This document shows positions 1-9,208 of a stretch of 64,000 nucleotides of DNA, one piece after another. A model generated the notes under the pieces. That model had not been told where the DNA came from and made no database searches. It saw only the letters and a list, made by a program, of their open reading frames with translations. This stretch comes from Microcaldota archaeon (GTDB lineage Archaea > Micrarchaeota > Micrarchaeia > Micrarchaeales > Micrarchaeaceae), in assembly GCA_021811435.1 (NCBI GenBank), contig JAJZOR010000001.1:1-64000 (forward strand), in the 5' to 3' direction. Each line of letters starts with the position of its first letter. The stretch's first letter is position 1. The translations under genes were made by a program, and so were the position numbers.

Positions 1-127
1 CCAGGCTCACCTGGGCCTTGTCGATTATGTCCTTTATGTCGCTCTCGCCCTCTTGGATTGATGGCTTGGTTTCGCCCTGGGTTGGGCTTGGCGCGCCCTT
101 TTGGGCGGCTGACGCTCCAGTTTCCAT
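1..127 (-). CDS. N-terminus of an unrecognised protein (partial, runs off the window)
   Basis: The first 42 codons of a gene reading leftward out of the window. The N-terminus is Ala/Pro/Gln-rich and looks disordered (METGASAAQKGAPSPTQGE), then becomes more helical (around SDIKDIIDKAQ). The start is supported by an AT-rich TATA-like stretch (cttaaaaat on the - strand, 148-156) about 25 nt upstream of the ATG, the spacing expected for a leaderless archaeal transcript. Too little is visible to name a family. Confidence 0.6.
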   Translation of the reverse strand, partial: METGASAAQKGAPSPTQGETKPSIQEGESDIKDIIDKAQVSL

Positions 128-305
128 GATTATATTCCGCATGGATGATTTTTAAGCGTTCTTGACTGCAGGACCTGCGATGCGAGCTCTTAAATACGTT
201 CCATGCCTCAGCGCTATCAATGCAGTTGACAAGGTGTAGAAATGCAACGTGCCGCACCGGCCCGTAAGTTTATTAAACTTTTACAATCAATTATGGGTTG
301 TTACA

Positions 306-2219
306 ATGCGCGAAGGACTGTCATCTACGATTTGCAAAAAATGCACAGCTAAACAAAAACCCAACAGGGCCCAGTCATCGATGGAGTACCTTATGACCTA
401 CGGATGGGCCATACTCGTAATCGCGATCATAGTTTCTATATTGTTTGCACTCGGACTATTCGGAGGCTCTATAGGCGGCGTTTCGAACTCGTGCATACCT
501 CAGCCAGGATTCACATGCACCAATCCCGTTTACGGTCCCAACGGCATATCATTCAGCATAGGACAGAATTCGGGGCAGTACTATTTTAACGTCCGGGCAT
601 TCGTCGCATCACAGAGCGGCTCATTCAACAGCGCAGGTCTGCCGCAGAACCTCACAGGCAACATGGTCAGTATAGGGGAGCTCGCGCCTGGACAGACCGC
701 AACGGTCAACTTCAACAATCTCGGCGCGGCCGGCGCGATGTCTAGCAACGTGCCTGTCGGTTTCCCTTATTCGGGTTACATATGGATAAGTTACTGCATC
801 ACTTCAACATGCGCAAACCCCAACTACGCGAAGATCGCGGCAATAAGCGCGAAGGAGAGCGGTGCTAGCGCATTTAGCAGCAATCAGCCACAAGTTGCCA
901 ATACCGTATTCTCAGAAAGCAACTTACTCTCCGGTGTTACTTGGGGTATTACCTATAATAGTGTAACGCAAAATGCAATTGCACCTAATTCAATAACATT
1001 CGCTAACCCATTTAACTCATTGCCTCTATCATATACTGTTAATCCGGACCCTATAGTTACAGCTTCCGCATGCTATGCTCCAGCCACACCTTCAGGTACT
1101 GCGACTCCAGGTAATACTTATACGATTTCTTTCGCGCAATCTCCATGCTCCGTTCCAGCAGAAATTTCGTATTATCTTCCCGTAACATTTACAAATTCCC
1201 AGAGCAGCGATACGCTCACGCCGTTCCAGCAGATGTTCACTTTTGACAGCCAATCTTATCAGACATATGAGGCTAGCAATCTAGATAACATAGAATTCTT
1301 TTATTCGAACGGTAGTGTAGTATATTCTTGGCTGGAAAGTGGCAATTCAAACAGCGCAGGTCTCACAACATATTGGTTGAAGCTTAATAAAGTGCCAGCG
1401 CACTCTTCTATAACAATATATATGGGCTTTGCACCTACGTCGACAAGCTTGTTTAACTCCCAAACGACTGGCGAAGCGCCGCAGCTCTCCAGCACTTATG
1501 GGCAATATGATGACGGCAAGAATGTATTTTTTTACTATCAAAATTTTGCTGGCATGCAAATGCCCCCTTCTTGGATTGGCAATGCATCCGTAAATAATGG
1601 TTTAGTCGTCCCTTGGTCAAGTTGGGAAACATATGACGGCTACAATGCGTCGCAGTTTGCTACGGCACTTGGCGGCGGCTATATCACGGATTTTTATGTT
1701 AATATGCCATCAAATACCACCCCTACATTGTCGGGTGTGGGGTATTTCGCTAACACAACACATGCAGGCAGTATCCACATACCCGAACCTGGTGTAAGTT
1801 CGGCTTCACAGGCAGAGCCGACCGGCAACGGCGCCGGAATGTTTTTAGGGAACAGCGGCAATGGCAACAATGCGGGTAGTACAACCGCATATCCAGAACA
1901 CTGGGATACCGATTGTGGCTGTGGGATAAGCACCTTAAGCTCACCGACCGACACAGGAACCTTTGAATTTTCTATGGAACCGCTCAATGCGTTATTATCC
2001 ATAAACTATGTTGGCACTGCAACGAATGGCTGGCAAGCAAGTCTGGGGGGCAATAACGACCATCAACCTTGGGCGTACTTAGGTGTAGTTAACATCTATC
2101 AATCTTTCCATAACTGGGGGCAGCAAAGTACAATCACGCTATACTGGGTGGGTGTAAGGTCGGCACTTCCAAACAATATCATGCCTAGCCAAGCAACAGG
2201 ATCTATTGTGACGTCTTGA
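306..2219 (+). CDS. Large pilin-like surface protein with class III signal peptide and DUF2341-like domain
   Basis: Predicted secreted surface or pilus protein of 637 aa. Residues 1-22 are a basic leader, followed by QSSMEYLMTYGWAIL and a hydrophobic helix, which is the archaeal class III (type IV pilin-like) signal cleaved before the hydrophobic stretch. The long Thr/Ser/Asn-rich ectodomain contains, near residues 300-420, a segment resembling DUF2341 (an 'IEFFYSNG...' strand, then 'VPAHSSITIYMGF'). A GTG lies 19 codons upstream at 249, but a TATA-like box (tttattaaa, 269-277) places transcription start just before the ATG at 306, so that start is preferred. From about 870 onward codon choice becomes visibly more AT-rich than in the first 550 nt, suggesting a mosaic ectodomain. 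Confidence 0.8.
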   Translation: MREGLSSTICKKCTAKQKPNRAQSSMEYLMTYGWAILVIAIIVSILFALGLFGGSIGGVSNSCIPQPGFTCTNPVYGPNGISFSIGQNSGQYYFNVRAFVASQSGSFNSAGLPQNLTGNMVSIGELAPGQTATVNFNNLGAAGAMSSNVPVGFPYSGYIWISYCITSTCANPNYAKIAAISAKESGASAFSSNQPQVANTVFSESNLLSGVTWGITYNSVTQNAIAPNSITFANPFNSLPLSYTVNPDPIVTASACYAPATPSGTATPGNTYTISFAQSPCSVPAEISYYLPVTFTNSQSSDTLTPFQQMFTFDSQSYQTYEASNLDNIEFFYSNGSVVYSWLESGNSNSAGLTTYWLKLNKVPAHSSITIYMGFAPTSTSLFNSQTTGEAPQLSSTYGQYDDGKNVFFYYQNFAGMQMPPSWIGNASVNNGLVVPWSSWETYDGYNASQFATALGGGYITDFYVNMPSNTTPTLSGVGYFANTTHAGSIHIPEPGVSSASQAEPTGNGAGMFLGNSGNGNNAGSTTAYPEHWDTDCGCGISTLSSPTDTGTFEFSMEPLNALLSINYVGTATNGWQASLGGNNDHQPWAYLGVVNIYQSFHNWGQQSTITLYWVGVRSALPNNIMPSQATGSIVTS

Positions 2220-2263
2220 TATAATATCGGTAGTTGAACATCAGTCATAGTTTTAACTGCCAT

Positions 2264-2281
2264 TCTGAACTCGAGTTCAGA
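2264..2281. repeat. 18-bp perfect palindrome
   Basis: The sequence tctgaactcgagttcaga is its own reverse complement. It lies in the 150-bp gap between the pilin-like gene and the transposase, so it could be a transcription terminator hairpin of the former or part of the insertion sequence end. No matching copy was found at the right side. Confidence 0.45.
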
Positions 2282-2351
2282 TGAAAGTTAGCACTACATT
2301 TAATCTACGACGGTAAATAGAGCAAATAGGCACCGAAACCTTTATTAATTT

Positions 2352-2371
2352 GTTTATCTAATTAGATAAAC
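2352..2371. promoter_or_regulatory. 20-bp palindrome abutting the transposase start codon
   Basis: gtttatctaattagataaac is a perfect 20-bp palindrome whose last base touches the ATG at 2372. A TATA-like box (tttattaatt, 2341-2350) lies about 26 nt upstream of the start codon, so the palindrome spans the predicted transcription start. That is the geometry of an operator for self-repression of the transposase; this role is inferred. Confidence 0.45.
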
Positions 2372-4018
2372 ATGGCAATACTCGAAAAGAGAATAAAGGG
2401 GCACAGCTACTTTTATGAAGTCCATGGGTACAGAGGAAATGGGAAAGTAAAGCAGTCGATAGTGAGATACTTTGGTAGAGTGGATCCACGAAAGAACCCA
2501 GACGCCAAACCTGTGGTCAAAAAGGAACTTGTTTCGACTTATCGATTCGGAGATGCTGCTTTACTATACGTAGCCGCACAGCGCATCAACATGTTCGACG
2601 TGGTGAACAGGTACGTACCAAAACGACAAGGGTTGTCTTTAGGCTTAGAGTTGTTTCTCACCGTCGCACACAAATTGTTGGACGACAAACCAAGCTCCAC
2701 TAACTTGCAGCACTGGGTAAGAACAACGCATCTTCCTTTACTCCTGAACTTTTCACCAGAGTACATAACTGACAACACACAGCAATACCTGATGGGAAAA
2801 CTCTATAATGAGGAGAGAAATATCGACCACCTGTACAGGATATCCATAGAACTGTACCAGAACGCGCTGAAACTGTTCGGTAAGGAAGACGATATCTACT
2901 TCTACGACATAACCTCGACATACTTTGAGGGCAAGTGCTGCCCCATAGCTTTCTTCGGGCACAATAAGGACGGCAAACTCGATAAACTGCAGATAAACAT
3001 CACGATGATAATGAACGGAAAGTACGGCATCCCTGTCGTGAGCAAGGTCTTCGAAGGCAACGTTAACGACGCCAAGACCGTTTACGGGATGGTTTATTAC
3101 CCGAAGATGGTAATGAAGAAGGAGAAGTGCCTGTTGATAATGGACCGCGGTTTCGATTCCGAAGACAACGTGAGGCTGATGGATACGGTAGAGTACGATT
3201 ACATCATAGGTCTGCGCTCGACCCACAAATTTGTCAAGAAACTGAAGAAGGAAACTGATTTTTCATCAGGCAATTGGGAGACGATTGAAAGGGGCGGCGA
3301 CGATATAAAACTGAGGAAGACAGTGAAGAACCTCTTCGGCAAGAGGAGAATAGTCATTCTGTACTATTCCCCGAAAGTTGCGAGAGAACAGAAGGCAAGA
3401 AGGGACTTCAGGATGGAGAACGCAATCGAACGTCTCAAATCCTACGGAGAATTCGCGTCCAGGCGAAAACTCACAGTAGAGAAAGCGAAGGAGATAGTCC
3501 AGAGCGTGAAGAAGTATATCACCATAGGGCAGGATGGGGGCAAGGTCATATGGAATGTGGATAAGGTTGCAGTAAACCGTGCAGAAAGAAACGACGGAAA
3601 GTTCTGCATAATGACTAACAAGGATATCATTCCGAAGGAGGTATTCGCTCTCTACTTCTCTAAGGATAAGATAGAGAAGGGCTTCAGGCACATGAAGCAG
3701 GATGCGAATCTGCGGCCTATATACAAGAGGCTTGCAGATCACGTCGTCGTGGACGTGTTCCTCTGCCATGTTGCGTACCTTCTCATGCGAGTGGTGGAGC
3801 ACCTTGCGCAGCAGGAAAAAATCGACAAATTTTGGAATGTCTTGTCGTCAGAGGCGCATGTAGTAAGCCTCGTTGAACTGCGGGATAGGCGTACAAGTAA
3901 TACCGAATTCCAAGTCGTAACAAACAACCAGATTCAGAAGGATATCGTCGACAAGATAGGTTTACAGAGGCAAATACCAGTTAGCACAACAAACGCCAAG
4001 ATGAGTTCAAAAACATAG
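2372..4018 (+). CDS. IS1634/IS4-type DDE transposase
   Basis: A 548-aa transposase of the IS4 superfamily, close to the IS1634 group in length and N-terminus (MAILEKRIKGHSYFYEV, then 'QSIVRYFGRVDP'). Catalytic acidic residues are visible in order: Asp near 178 (FYDITSTYFEG), Asp near 258 (LIMDRGFDS) and Glu near 434 in IEKGFRHMKQD. The frame is intact over the expected length, so the enzyme may be active. Terminal inverted repeats could not be delimited by eye. It lies directly before a broken surface-protein gene, which it may have disrupted. Confidence 0.88.
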   Translation: MAILEKRIKGHSYFYEVHGYRGNGKVKQSIVRYFGRVDPRKNPDAKPVVKKELVSTYRFGDAALLYVAAQRINMFDVVNRYVPKRQGLSLGLELFLTVAHKLLDDKPSSTNLQHWVRTTHLPLLLNFSPEYITDNTQQYLMGKLYNEERNIDHLYRISIELYQNALKLFGKEDDIYFYDITSTYFEGKCCPIAFFGHNKDGKLDKLQINITMIMNGKYGIPVVSKVFEGNVNDAKTVYGMVYYPKMVMKKEKCLLIMDRGFDSEDNVRLMDTVEYDYIIGLRSTHKFVKKLKKETDFSSGNWETIERGGDDIKLRKTVKNLFGKRRIVILYYSPKVAREQKARRDFRMENAIERLKSYGEFASRRKLTVEKAKEIVQSVKKYITIGQDGGKVIWNVDKVAVNRAERNDGKFCIMTNKDIIPKEVFALYFSKDKIEKGFRHMKQDANLRPIYKRLADHVVVDVFLCHVAYLLMRVVEHLAQQEKIDKFWNVLSSEAHVVSLVELRDRRTSNTEFQVVTNNQIQKDIVDKIGLQRQIPVSTTNAKMSSKT

Positions 4019-4060
4019 GTTACCAGGTTTCCATTATTACAATGGTGACGACCATGGTAA

Positions 4061-4347
4061 GACGGCTTACAGTATACGGGAAACGAAAGTATGAAGATGA
4101 TATGGATTGGAAAGGATCAACTCGCTGCACTAGCCACCAACAGTAGCCCCGAAGGAATCACATCTGTATTGGATGGCAACTACGTATACGTTTTAAATTC
4201 AGGCGCTAATAAAAGCGTACAATTATATCGACGCCAACACATATTTCTACAGGCATCCCTTTACCATATATAATTGCCATTGCAATTCTGGTTGCATTAA
4301 TATCTGCAACCTACTACTTCGGCGCAAGAAAAAAACAAGGGCATTGA
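4061..4347 (+). pseudogene. C-terminal remnant of a YVTN beta-propeller surface protein, frameshifted
   Basis: Frame 2 reads one propeller blade (GITSVLDGNYVYVLNSGANK), then loses register at about 4219. The next frame continues with TIISTPTHIS and a C-terminal membrane anchor (PYIIAIAILVALISATYYFG), Arg/Lys-rich tail and stop at 4345-4347. Restoring one base (GTA ACA instead of GTACA) would join both halves. The N-terminal blades are absent and the transposase gene ends 42 bp upstream, so the gene is truncated as well as frameshifted. The beta-propeller assignment rests on the YVYVLNSG signature. Confidence 0.6.
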
Positions 4348-4353
4348 GGAATG

Positions 4354-5319
4354 CTACAGTTGGCGCGCAATTGTCTCGGCGTGGTATGTTATGATTAGAT
4401 CCGCGCCTGCCCTTTTTATTGAGAGGAGTACCTCCAGTGCAGCCTTGTCGCCGTCAATCCACCCGTTCGCCGCCGCGGACTTCAGCATGGCATACTCGCC
4501 GCTCACGTTGTAGGCCGCGATGGGGACGTTGAACCTCCTCCTTGCCTCTGAAATGACGTCAAGATAGGCCAGCGCCGGTTTTATCATCACGATGTCAGCG
4601 CCTTCCTTGATGTCCAGCTCTATCTCCTTCATCGCTTCCCTTGCATTTGCCGGGTCCATCTGGTACGCCTTCCTGTTCCCGAACTGCGGGGTCGACCCGG
4701 CAGCCGACCTGAATGGCCCGTAGAACTCCGAAGCGTATTTCGCGGAATAGCCCATTATTACAGTGTCCTTGTAACCTGCAGCGTCAAGCCCTCCCCTGAT
4801 CGCAGCGACCTGTCCGTCCATCATGGCGCTTGGAGCCACCACGTCTGCTCCGGCCCTCGCGTACGCTACTGCGGCCTTGGATAGAAGCGGAAGCGTCATG
4901 TCGTTGTCGACGCCTGTGCCCCTGATTACGCCGCAATGGCCGTGGTCTGTATATTCGCAGAGGCAGACGTCGGCCATCACCACGGTGGAGGGCACTGCGT
5001 CCTTTATGGCGGATACCGCTTTGGGTATGATCCCTTCATCCGAATACGCCGCGGTGCCTAACCTGTCCTTATGCCTGGGTATGCCGAACAGAAGCACGGA
5101 TTTTATCCCGATTTCAGCAAGAGCAGAAACGTAATCGCCCACCTTGTCCGCAGAATAGCGGTTTATGCCAGGCATGGATGCTATCGGCTCTACAATCCCC
5201 TTTCCGTATCTGACGAATATTGGAGCGACCAGCTCTCCTGCGCTGAGTTTGGTCTCGCTCATTAGGCTCCTCAGTCCCTCGCTGCCCCTTAGCCTCCTTG
5301 ATCTTGACTTGATTTCCAT
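4354..5319 (-). CDS. hemB: Delta-aminolevulinic acid dehydratase (porphobilinogen synthase)
   Basis: Condenses two 5-aminolevulinate molecules to porphobilinogen. The 321-aa length is typical. The Cys-rich active-site metal motif DVCLCEYTDHGHCG (near 117-128) marks the zinc-dependent type. The two Schiff-base lysines are in GYSAKYASEFYG and VMIKPALAYLD, with the PFRSAAGSTPQFG substrate segment between them. Last gene of the heme operon, 34 bp after hemL. Confidence 0.96.
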   Translation of the reverse strand: MEIKSRSRRLRGSEGLRSLMSETKLSAGELVAPIFVRYGKGIVEPIASMPGINRYSADKVGDYVSALAEIGIKSVLLFGIPRHKDRLGTAAYSDEGIIPKAVSAIKDAVPSTVVMADVCLCEYTDHGHCGVIRGTGVDNDMTLPLLSKAAVAYARAGADVVAPSAMMDGQVAAIRGGLDAAGYKDTVIMGYSAKYASEFYGPFRSAAGSTPQFGNRKAYQMDPANAREAMKEIELDIKEGADIVMIKPALAYLDVISEARRRFNVPIAAYNVSGEYAMLKSAAANGWIDGDKAALEVLLSIKRAGADLIITYHAETIARQL

Positions 5320-5353
5320 TTAATCATCCGGTAAGCGAAATTACTTTGACATT

Positions 5354-6634
5354 CTAGAGCCCTTTAAATGCGTCTGCAGCTGCTTCGATTGTTTTTCTGA
5401 CGTCATCTTCTGAATGCGCAGACGAAACGAACCATGATTCCAATCCCGAAGGCGGCAGGTACACGCCGCAGTTTATCATGCCCCAGAAAAACCGCCTGAA
5501 ACTGGACTGGTCGGCCGCCTTGGCCTCGGAGAAGTTGGTCACGCCGTTCCCGGTGAAGAACATGCTCAGCATAGACCCGACTCTGTTGACCCTTACCTGC
5601 ACGCCGGCGCTTCCAGCGGCGTCGGTTAGCCCTTGTTCCAGCATAGCCGACACCCTTTCGAGCTTCCTGTATGTGGCGGCGTTCAGACGCGAGAGCACGG
5701 CCAGGCCGGCTGCCATGGCGACTGGGTTGCCGGAAAGCGTGCCTGCCTGATAGACCGGGCCCTCAGGCGACACGAGCCCCATTATTTCCTTGCGGGCTCC
5801 GTATGCCCCCACGGGGAAACCGCCGCCGATTATCTTGCCCAAGCATGTGATATCAGGCTTTATGCCATAGAGCTTCTGTGCACCGCCCACGCCCACCCTG
5901 AAGCCAGTGATCACCTCATCGAAAATCAACAGGGCACCGTTTTCCTTGCACAAGCCATGCACCTCGTTAAGAAATCCGCGATTCGGGGGCACGACGCCCA
6001 TGTTGCCGACCACGGGTTCTATTATGACCGCTGCAACCTCCCCGCCGTTGCTCTTGAATGCGCTTTCCAGGGAACGCGCATCGTTATAGGGGACGGTTAC
6101 TGTATCATTGGTCGTGCTTTGCAGCACTCCGCGCGATGCCGGTATGCCTAAGGTCGCCAGACCTGAGCCCGCGCCCGCAAGGAAAGCGTCGGCGTGCCCA
6201 TGATAGCAGCCTTCGAATTTTATTATCTTTCTGCGCTTTGTATAAGCTCTGGATAGGCGCAGCGCTGACATAGTAGCCTCGGTGCCTGAATTCACGAAGC
6301 GCACTTTTTCTATCGACCTTATGCGCTCGCATATTTTTTCTGCCAGCATCAGCTCTGGGACATTCGGGGCGCCGAAGCTGGAACCGGACTTTACCGCCTT
6401 GACCGCTTCCGCAACGACGCAGGGATTTGCGTGCCCGAGAATCAGGGCACCCCAGGAACAGACATAATCCAGAAGGCGATTGCCGTCAGCATCCCATATC
6501 CACTGCCCGCTGCCCCTTCTGATGAAGAGCGGATCGCCTCCGACGGCCTTGAACGCTCTTACAGGGCTGCTCACCCCCCCTGCCATTGCGCGTGCCGCCC
6601 TGGAGTACAATTTTTTGGATTTTGAAAATCTCAT
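5354..6634 (-). CDS. hemL: Glutamate-1-semialdehyde 2,1-aminomutase
   Basis: PLP enzyme that converts glutamate-1-semialdehyde to 5-aminolevulinate in the C5 route. The PLP lysine lies in TCLGKIIGGGFPVGAYG, preceded by the cofactor-binding FDEVITGFR. The N-terminus KLYSRAARAMAGGVSSPVRAF is characteristic. An ATG at 6664 lies inside the upstream gene; the ATG at 6634 gives a normal 426-aa protein 13 bp after that gene's stop. It works with HemA in the same operon. Confidence 0.95.
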   Translation of the reverse strand: MRFSKSKKLYSRAARAMAGGVSSPVRAFKAVGGDPLFIRRGSGQWIWDADGNRLLDYVCSWGALILGHANPCVVAEAVKAVKSGSSFGAPNVPELMLAEKICERIRSIEKVRFVNSGTEATMSALRLSRAYTKRRKIIKFEGCYHGHADAFLAGAGSGLATLGIPASRGVLQSTTNDTVTVPYNDARSLESAFKSNGGEVAAVIIEPVVGNMGVVPPNRGFLNEVHGLCKENGALLIFDEVITGFRVGVGGAQKLYGIKPDITCLGKIIGGGFPVGAYGARKEIMGLVSPEGPVYQAGTLSGNPVAMAAGLAVLSRLNAATYRKLERVSAMLEQGLTDAAGSAGVQVRVNRVGSMLSMFFTGNGVTNFSEAKAADQSSFRRFFWGMINCGVYLPPSGLESWFVSSAHSEDDVRKTIEAAADAFKGL

Positions 6635-6647
6635 AGCTCTAACACCG

Positions 6648-7793
6648 CTACGGCGCCAGCCCAATCTCGCCGGCGCATATCCTCGGGTAAATGCACGCTG
6701 GGTCGGATGCGGTCGGGCTGTGTTCGGAATAGTACGCCCTTGACCTGCTGCCGCCGCAGATCCCCTTGAACTCGCATTTGCCGCAATAGCCGTCGAGTTC
6801 CCTTGCGCGTATGCCTTTCATCACAGTACTGCCCCTATAGACTTCGACAATGTCGTCGGTCCTGACATTGCCGAGCTTTATCGGCAGGAAGCCGCCGGGG
6901 GATATGGTGCCGTCGTTTGCCACGAACAGTATGCCGTCCCCGTCCAGGGTGCCGCGCGGGGCGATGGTGGACTCGTATCGCGGCGTGCCCTCGAGCTCCA
7001 CCAGTTCTGAATGCAGATGTGAGTAAAACCCATCTTTCCAATAAGCGCCTCTTTCGGCCCTCATCTTGGCCACCCTCCTTTCGAACGGAGCCTCTACCGT
7101 CCTTATCACCACGCCGTAACGCGATGCATCATAAAGGAAATTGCATACGCCCTCGTACTCAGCTGGGCTTATGTCTTCGATTTCCGCTCCGCGGCCCACC
7201 TTTATCAGGAAGAATACCTCCCACACTTTGACGCCGAGACCTTTTATAAGGTTGAATATCCTGGGAAGCTCCCGGACGTTGCTCTTCATAACTGTAGTAT
7301 TCACCTGTATGCCCAAACCTATATCTACGGCATTCCTGATCGCCTGCAGCGTGGCATCGAAGGTCCCGTCAACGGTCCTTATGCCATCGTGTGTCTCCCT
7401 GACCGCACCGTCGAGGCTCACGGATATGGAGGCGGCACCGGAATCACGGAGCTTCACCATGGCTTCGCGGGTCAACCTGTCAGTTACTGCCGGGGATACG
7501 GCGAACTTCACGCCTCTCTTGTTCGCATGCCCCATCAGCTGGAATATGTCATCCCGCATCAATGGATCCCCGCCGGTGAGCACCATCACAGGATAAGGAG
7601 CTCCGAATCCAGTCATCCTGTCTATGAGCGCTATGCCTTCATCCGTAGTCAACTCTCCCGGCAGCGCGGTGTGTATCGCCGATGCCCTGCAATGCCTGCA
7701 CGCGAGCATGCATGCTTTCGTTGTCTCCCAAAATACAAGTATGGGCTTTTGCGCAAACGTCGGCGTCCGCGCGGTTTTCGTTTCTCCATCCAT
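6648..7793 (-). CDS. Radical SAM/SPASM protein of the heme operon (AhbD-like or TIGR04053-like)
   Basis: A 381-aa radical SAM enzyme. The SAM-cluster motif is CMLACRHC (CX3CX2C) near the N-terminus and LTGGDPLMRDD is the GGD motif. A C-terminal SPASM-type cluster region reads YCGKCEFKGICGGSRSRAYY, followed by one more Cys (DPACIY). AhbD, the heme synthase that decarboxylates Fe-coproporphyrin III, has a very similar C-terminus but with CGGC where this protein has CGGS, a variant I associate with the TIGR04053 family. It sits between hemY and hemL in a nine-gene hem operon that has no hemF, hemN or hemQ, so it most likely performs the propionate decarboxylation step. The exact substrate is inferred. 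The ATG at 7793 follows the hemY stop by 11 bp. Confidence 0.85.
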   Translation of the reverse strand: MDGETKTARTPTFAQKPILVFWETTKACMLACRHCRASAIHTALPGELTTDEGIALIDRMTGFGAPYPVMVLTGGDPLMRDDIFQLMGHANKRGVKFAVSPAVTDRLTREAMVKLRDSGAASISVSLDGAVRETHDGIRTVDGTFDATLQAIRNAVDIGLGIQVNTTVMKSNVRELPRIFNLIKGLGVKVWEVFFLIKVGRGAEIEDISPAEYEGVCNFLYDASRYGVVIRTVEAPFERRVAKMRAERGAYWKDGFYSHLHSELVELEGTPRYESTIAPRGTLDGDGILFVANDGTISPGGFLPIKLGNVRTDDIVEVYRGSTVMKGIRARELDGYCGKCEFKGICGGSRSRAYYSEHSPTASDPACIYPRICAGEIGLAP

Positions 7794-7804
7794 CAAAAGA
7801 CCAT

Positions 7805-9208
7805 TTAAATGCCGCTTATATAGCTGATCACTTTCTGCGCGACTGCCTCCGAATTGCTTATGCAGCTCGCTATGCCTACGCCGTTGCTCCACGCCCCTGT
7901 CATGAATATGCCGCTATATCCTTCTAGGCGCCTGCGCAGGTCGTCGAGCCTTTCCCTGTGCCCGACCGTGTATTGCGGCATTCCCATGTCCCAGCGGTGC
8001 ACTACGCCGAACAGAGGCTTCCCCGTTATGAGCGCGGCTTCCTTCAGCTCCACCTGGGCCGCGGATATCAACGCGTCGTCGTCGAGAGCGAATGCGTCGT
8101 TAGAATAAGCCCCGTTGAAGTAACACCGCACCAGATCGTAGCCTTCCGGCGCCCTGCGATTCCATTTTGACGAACTCCACGTGACGGCGCTAAGCAGCCG
8201 GCCCTCCCTATGCGGCACAAGGAATCCTGAGCCTGTCATTTTGTCGGATACGCCGGCGCTCCTATAGGCAAGCGATACTGTAATCAGCGGCACGTACTTG
8301 ATGCCCCCAAGCAGCGCGGCTACGCCCTTATCGAAAGCCTCGATTATCTTGCCGGCCTCGTACGCTTGGGTTGCGAAGACCACTGCATCCGCCAAAACAG
8401 GCGCATCGCCGTCTATTTCGACCAGATACTTCGGCATGGAGGTTTCCGCGCGCGCTATCCTGCGGACATTCTTGCCTAGGCGTATGTTTTCCAGGCCTAC
8501 TGCAGCGGAAAGCGCGCTTGTCAATTCCGCCATGCCGTTTGCAAAAGACTCGAAGCGGACATCCTTTTTGTGCGCGGCGGTTTCTTTGGCGCGCGATGCG
8601 AGTATTAGGCTGCGGTGCTTGCGCTCGATTTCCTCCAACACGGGGAACGCGCATCTGAGGCTCGTATGCCCCGGGTCGCCCGCATGGATACCTGCCAGTA
8701 GCGGCTCTGCCATACGGTCGTATACCTCCCTGCCGAACCGCCTGCACACGAAGCTGGCTGCGTCCTCGTCGCTGTCGCCGCTTTTTTTCGGGACAAGCAC
8801 CTCCATTGCGGCCCTCGCCTTGCCCAATGGCGATATCATGCCGGTGGAGAGCAGGGGCGCCAGCTTGGCCGGCAGCATCAACCTCATGCCATCCGGTAAT
8901 CTCTCAAGCTTGCCATCGAGCAAAACGGATACGCCTTCGCTGCCTGCCTTCGGTTCGATGAGGTCGCGCCCGATGCCGAGTTCTCCGCAGAACTCCTCAA
9001 ACTTCTGCCTTTCTGCGACAACGGAATCGGGGCCGGCATCTATAACGAATCCGTTCACCTTATCTGTCACTATTTTGCCGCCCGCAGTCGCACCCCTCTC
9101 GAAAACAATCAGGCTTATCTCCGCTCCCCGCTCCCTAGCCAATTTTTTGATGTGGTAGGCAGCTGCCAATCCGGAAATTCCTGCGCCTATGACCGCCACA
9201 GTTCTCAT
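7805..9208 (-). CDS. hemY: HemY-type protoporphyrinogen/coproporphyrinogen oxidase
   Basis: FAD-dependent oxidase of 467 aa that aromatises a porphyrinogen ring. The N-terminal dinucleotide motif is VAVIGAGISGLAAAYHI, followed by the PPOX-family AGGKIVTDKVNGFVIDAGPDS segment. The C-terminal FAD motif is GIFMTGAWSNGVGIASCI. It overlaps the hemA start by 4 bp (translationally coupled). Because the operon lacks a classical coproporphyrinogen decarboxylase, this enzyme may act on coproporphyrinogen III (a CgoX role) rather than protoporphyrinogen; the sequence alone does not settle it. Confidence 0.9.
   Translation of the reverse strand: MRTVAVIGAGISGLAAAYHIKKLARERGAEISLIVFERGATAGGKIVTDKVNGFVIDAGPDSVVAERQKFEEFCGELGIGRDLIEPKAGSEGVSVLLDGKLERLPDGMRLMLPAKLAPLLSTGMISPLGKARAAMEVLVPKKSGDSDEDAASFVCRRFGREVYDRMAEPLLAGIHAGDPGHTSLRCAFPVLEEIERKHRSLILASRAKETAAHKKDVRFESFANGMAELTSALSAAVGLENIRLGKNVRRIARAETSMPKYLVEIDGDAPVLADAVVFATQAYEAGKIIEAFDKGVAALLGGIKYVPLITVSLAYRSAGVSDKMTGSGFLVPHREGRLLSAVTWSSSKWNRRAPEGYDLVRCYFNGAYSNDAFALDDDALISAAQVELKEAALITGKPLFGVVHRWDMGMPQYTVGHRERLDDLRRRLEGYSGIFMTGAWSNGVGIASCISNSEAVAQKVISYISGI

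Noticed and set aside
219-266. 15-codon ORF in the first intergenic region
   Set aside because: Too short, with only a weak TATA-like cttaaatac upstream (189-197) and no ribosome site or homology.
2220-2371. Terminal inverted repeats of the IS1634-type element
   Set aside because: Only short matches (GAACTC) between the two flanks could be seen; not enough to define the ends.
4091-4273. 60-aa ORF as an independent gene
   Set aside because: It is only the pre-frameshift part of a broken beta-propeller gene; the other frame continues the same protein.
8298-9158. 286-codon + strand ORF opposite hemY
   Set aside because: Low-complexity Ser/Pro/Ala translation, antisense to a clearly conserved gene; a shadow of GC-rich codons.
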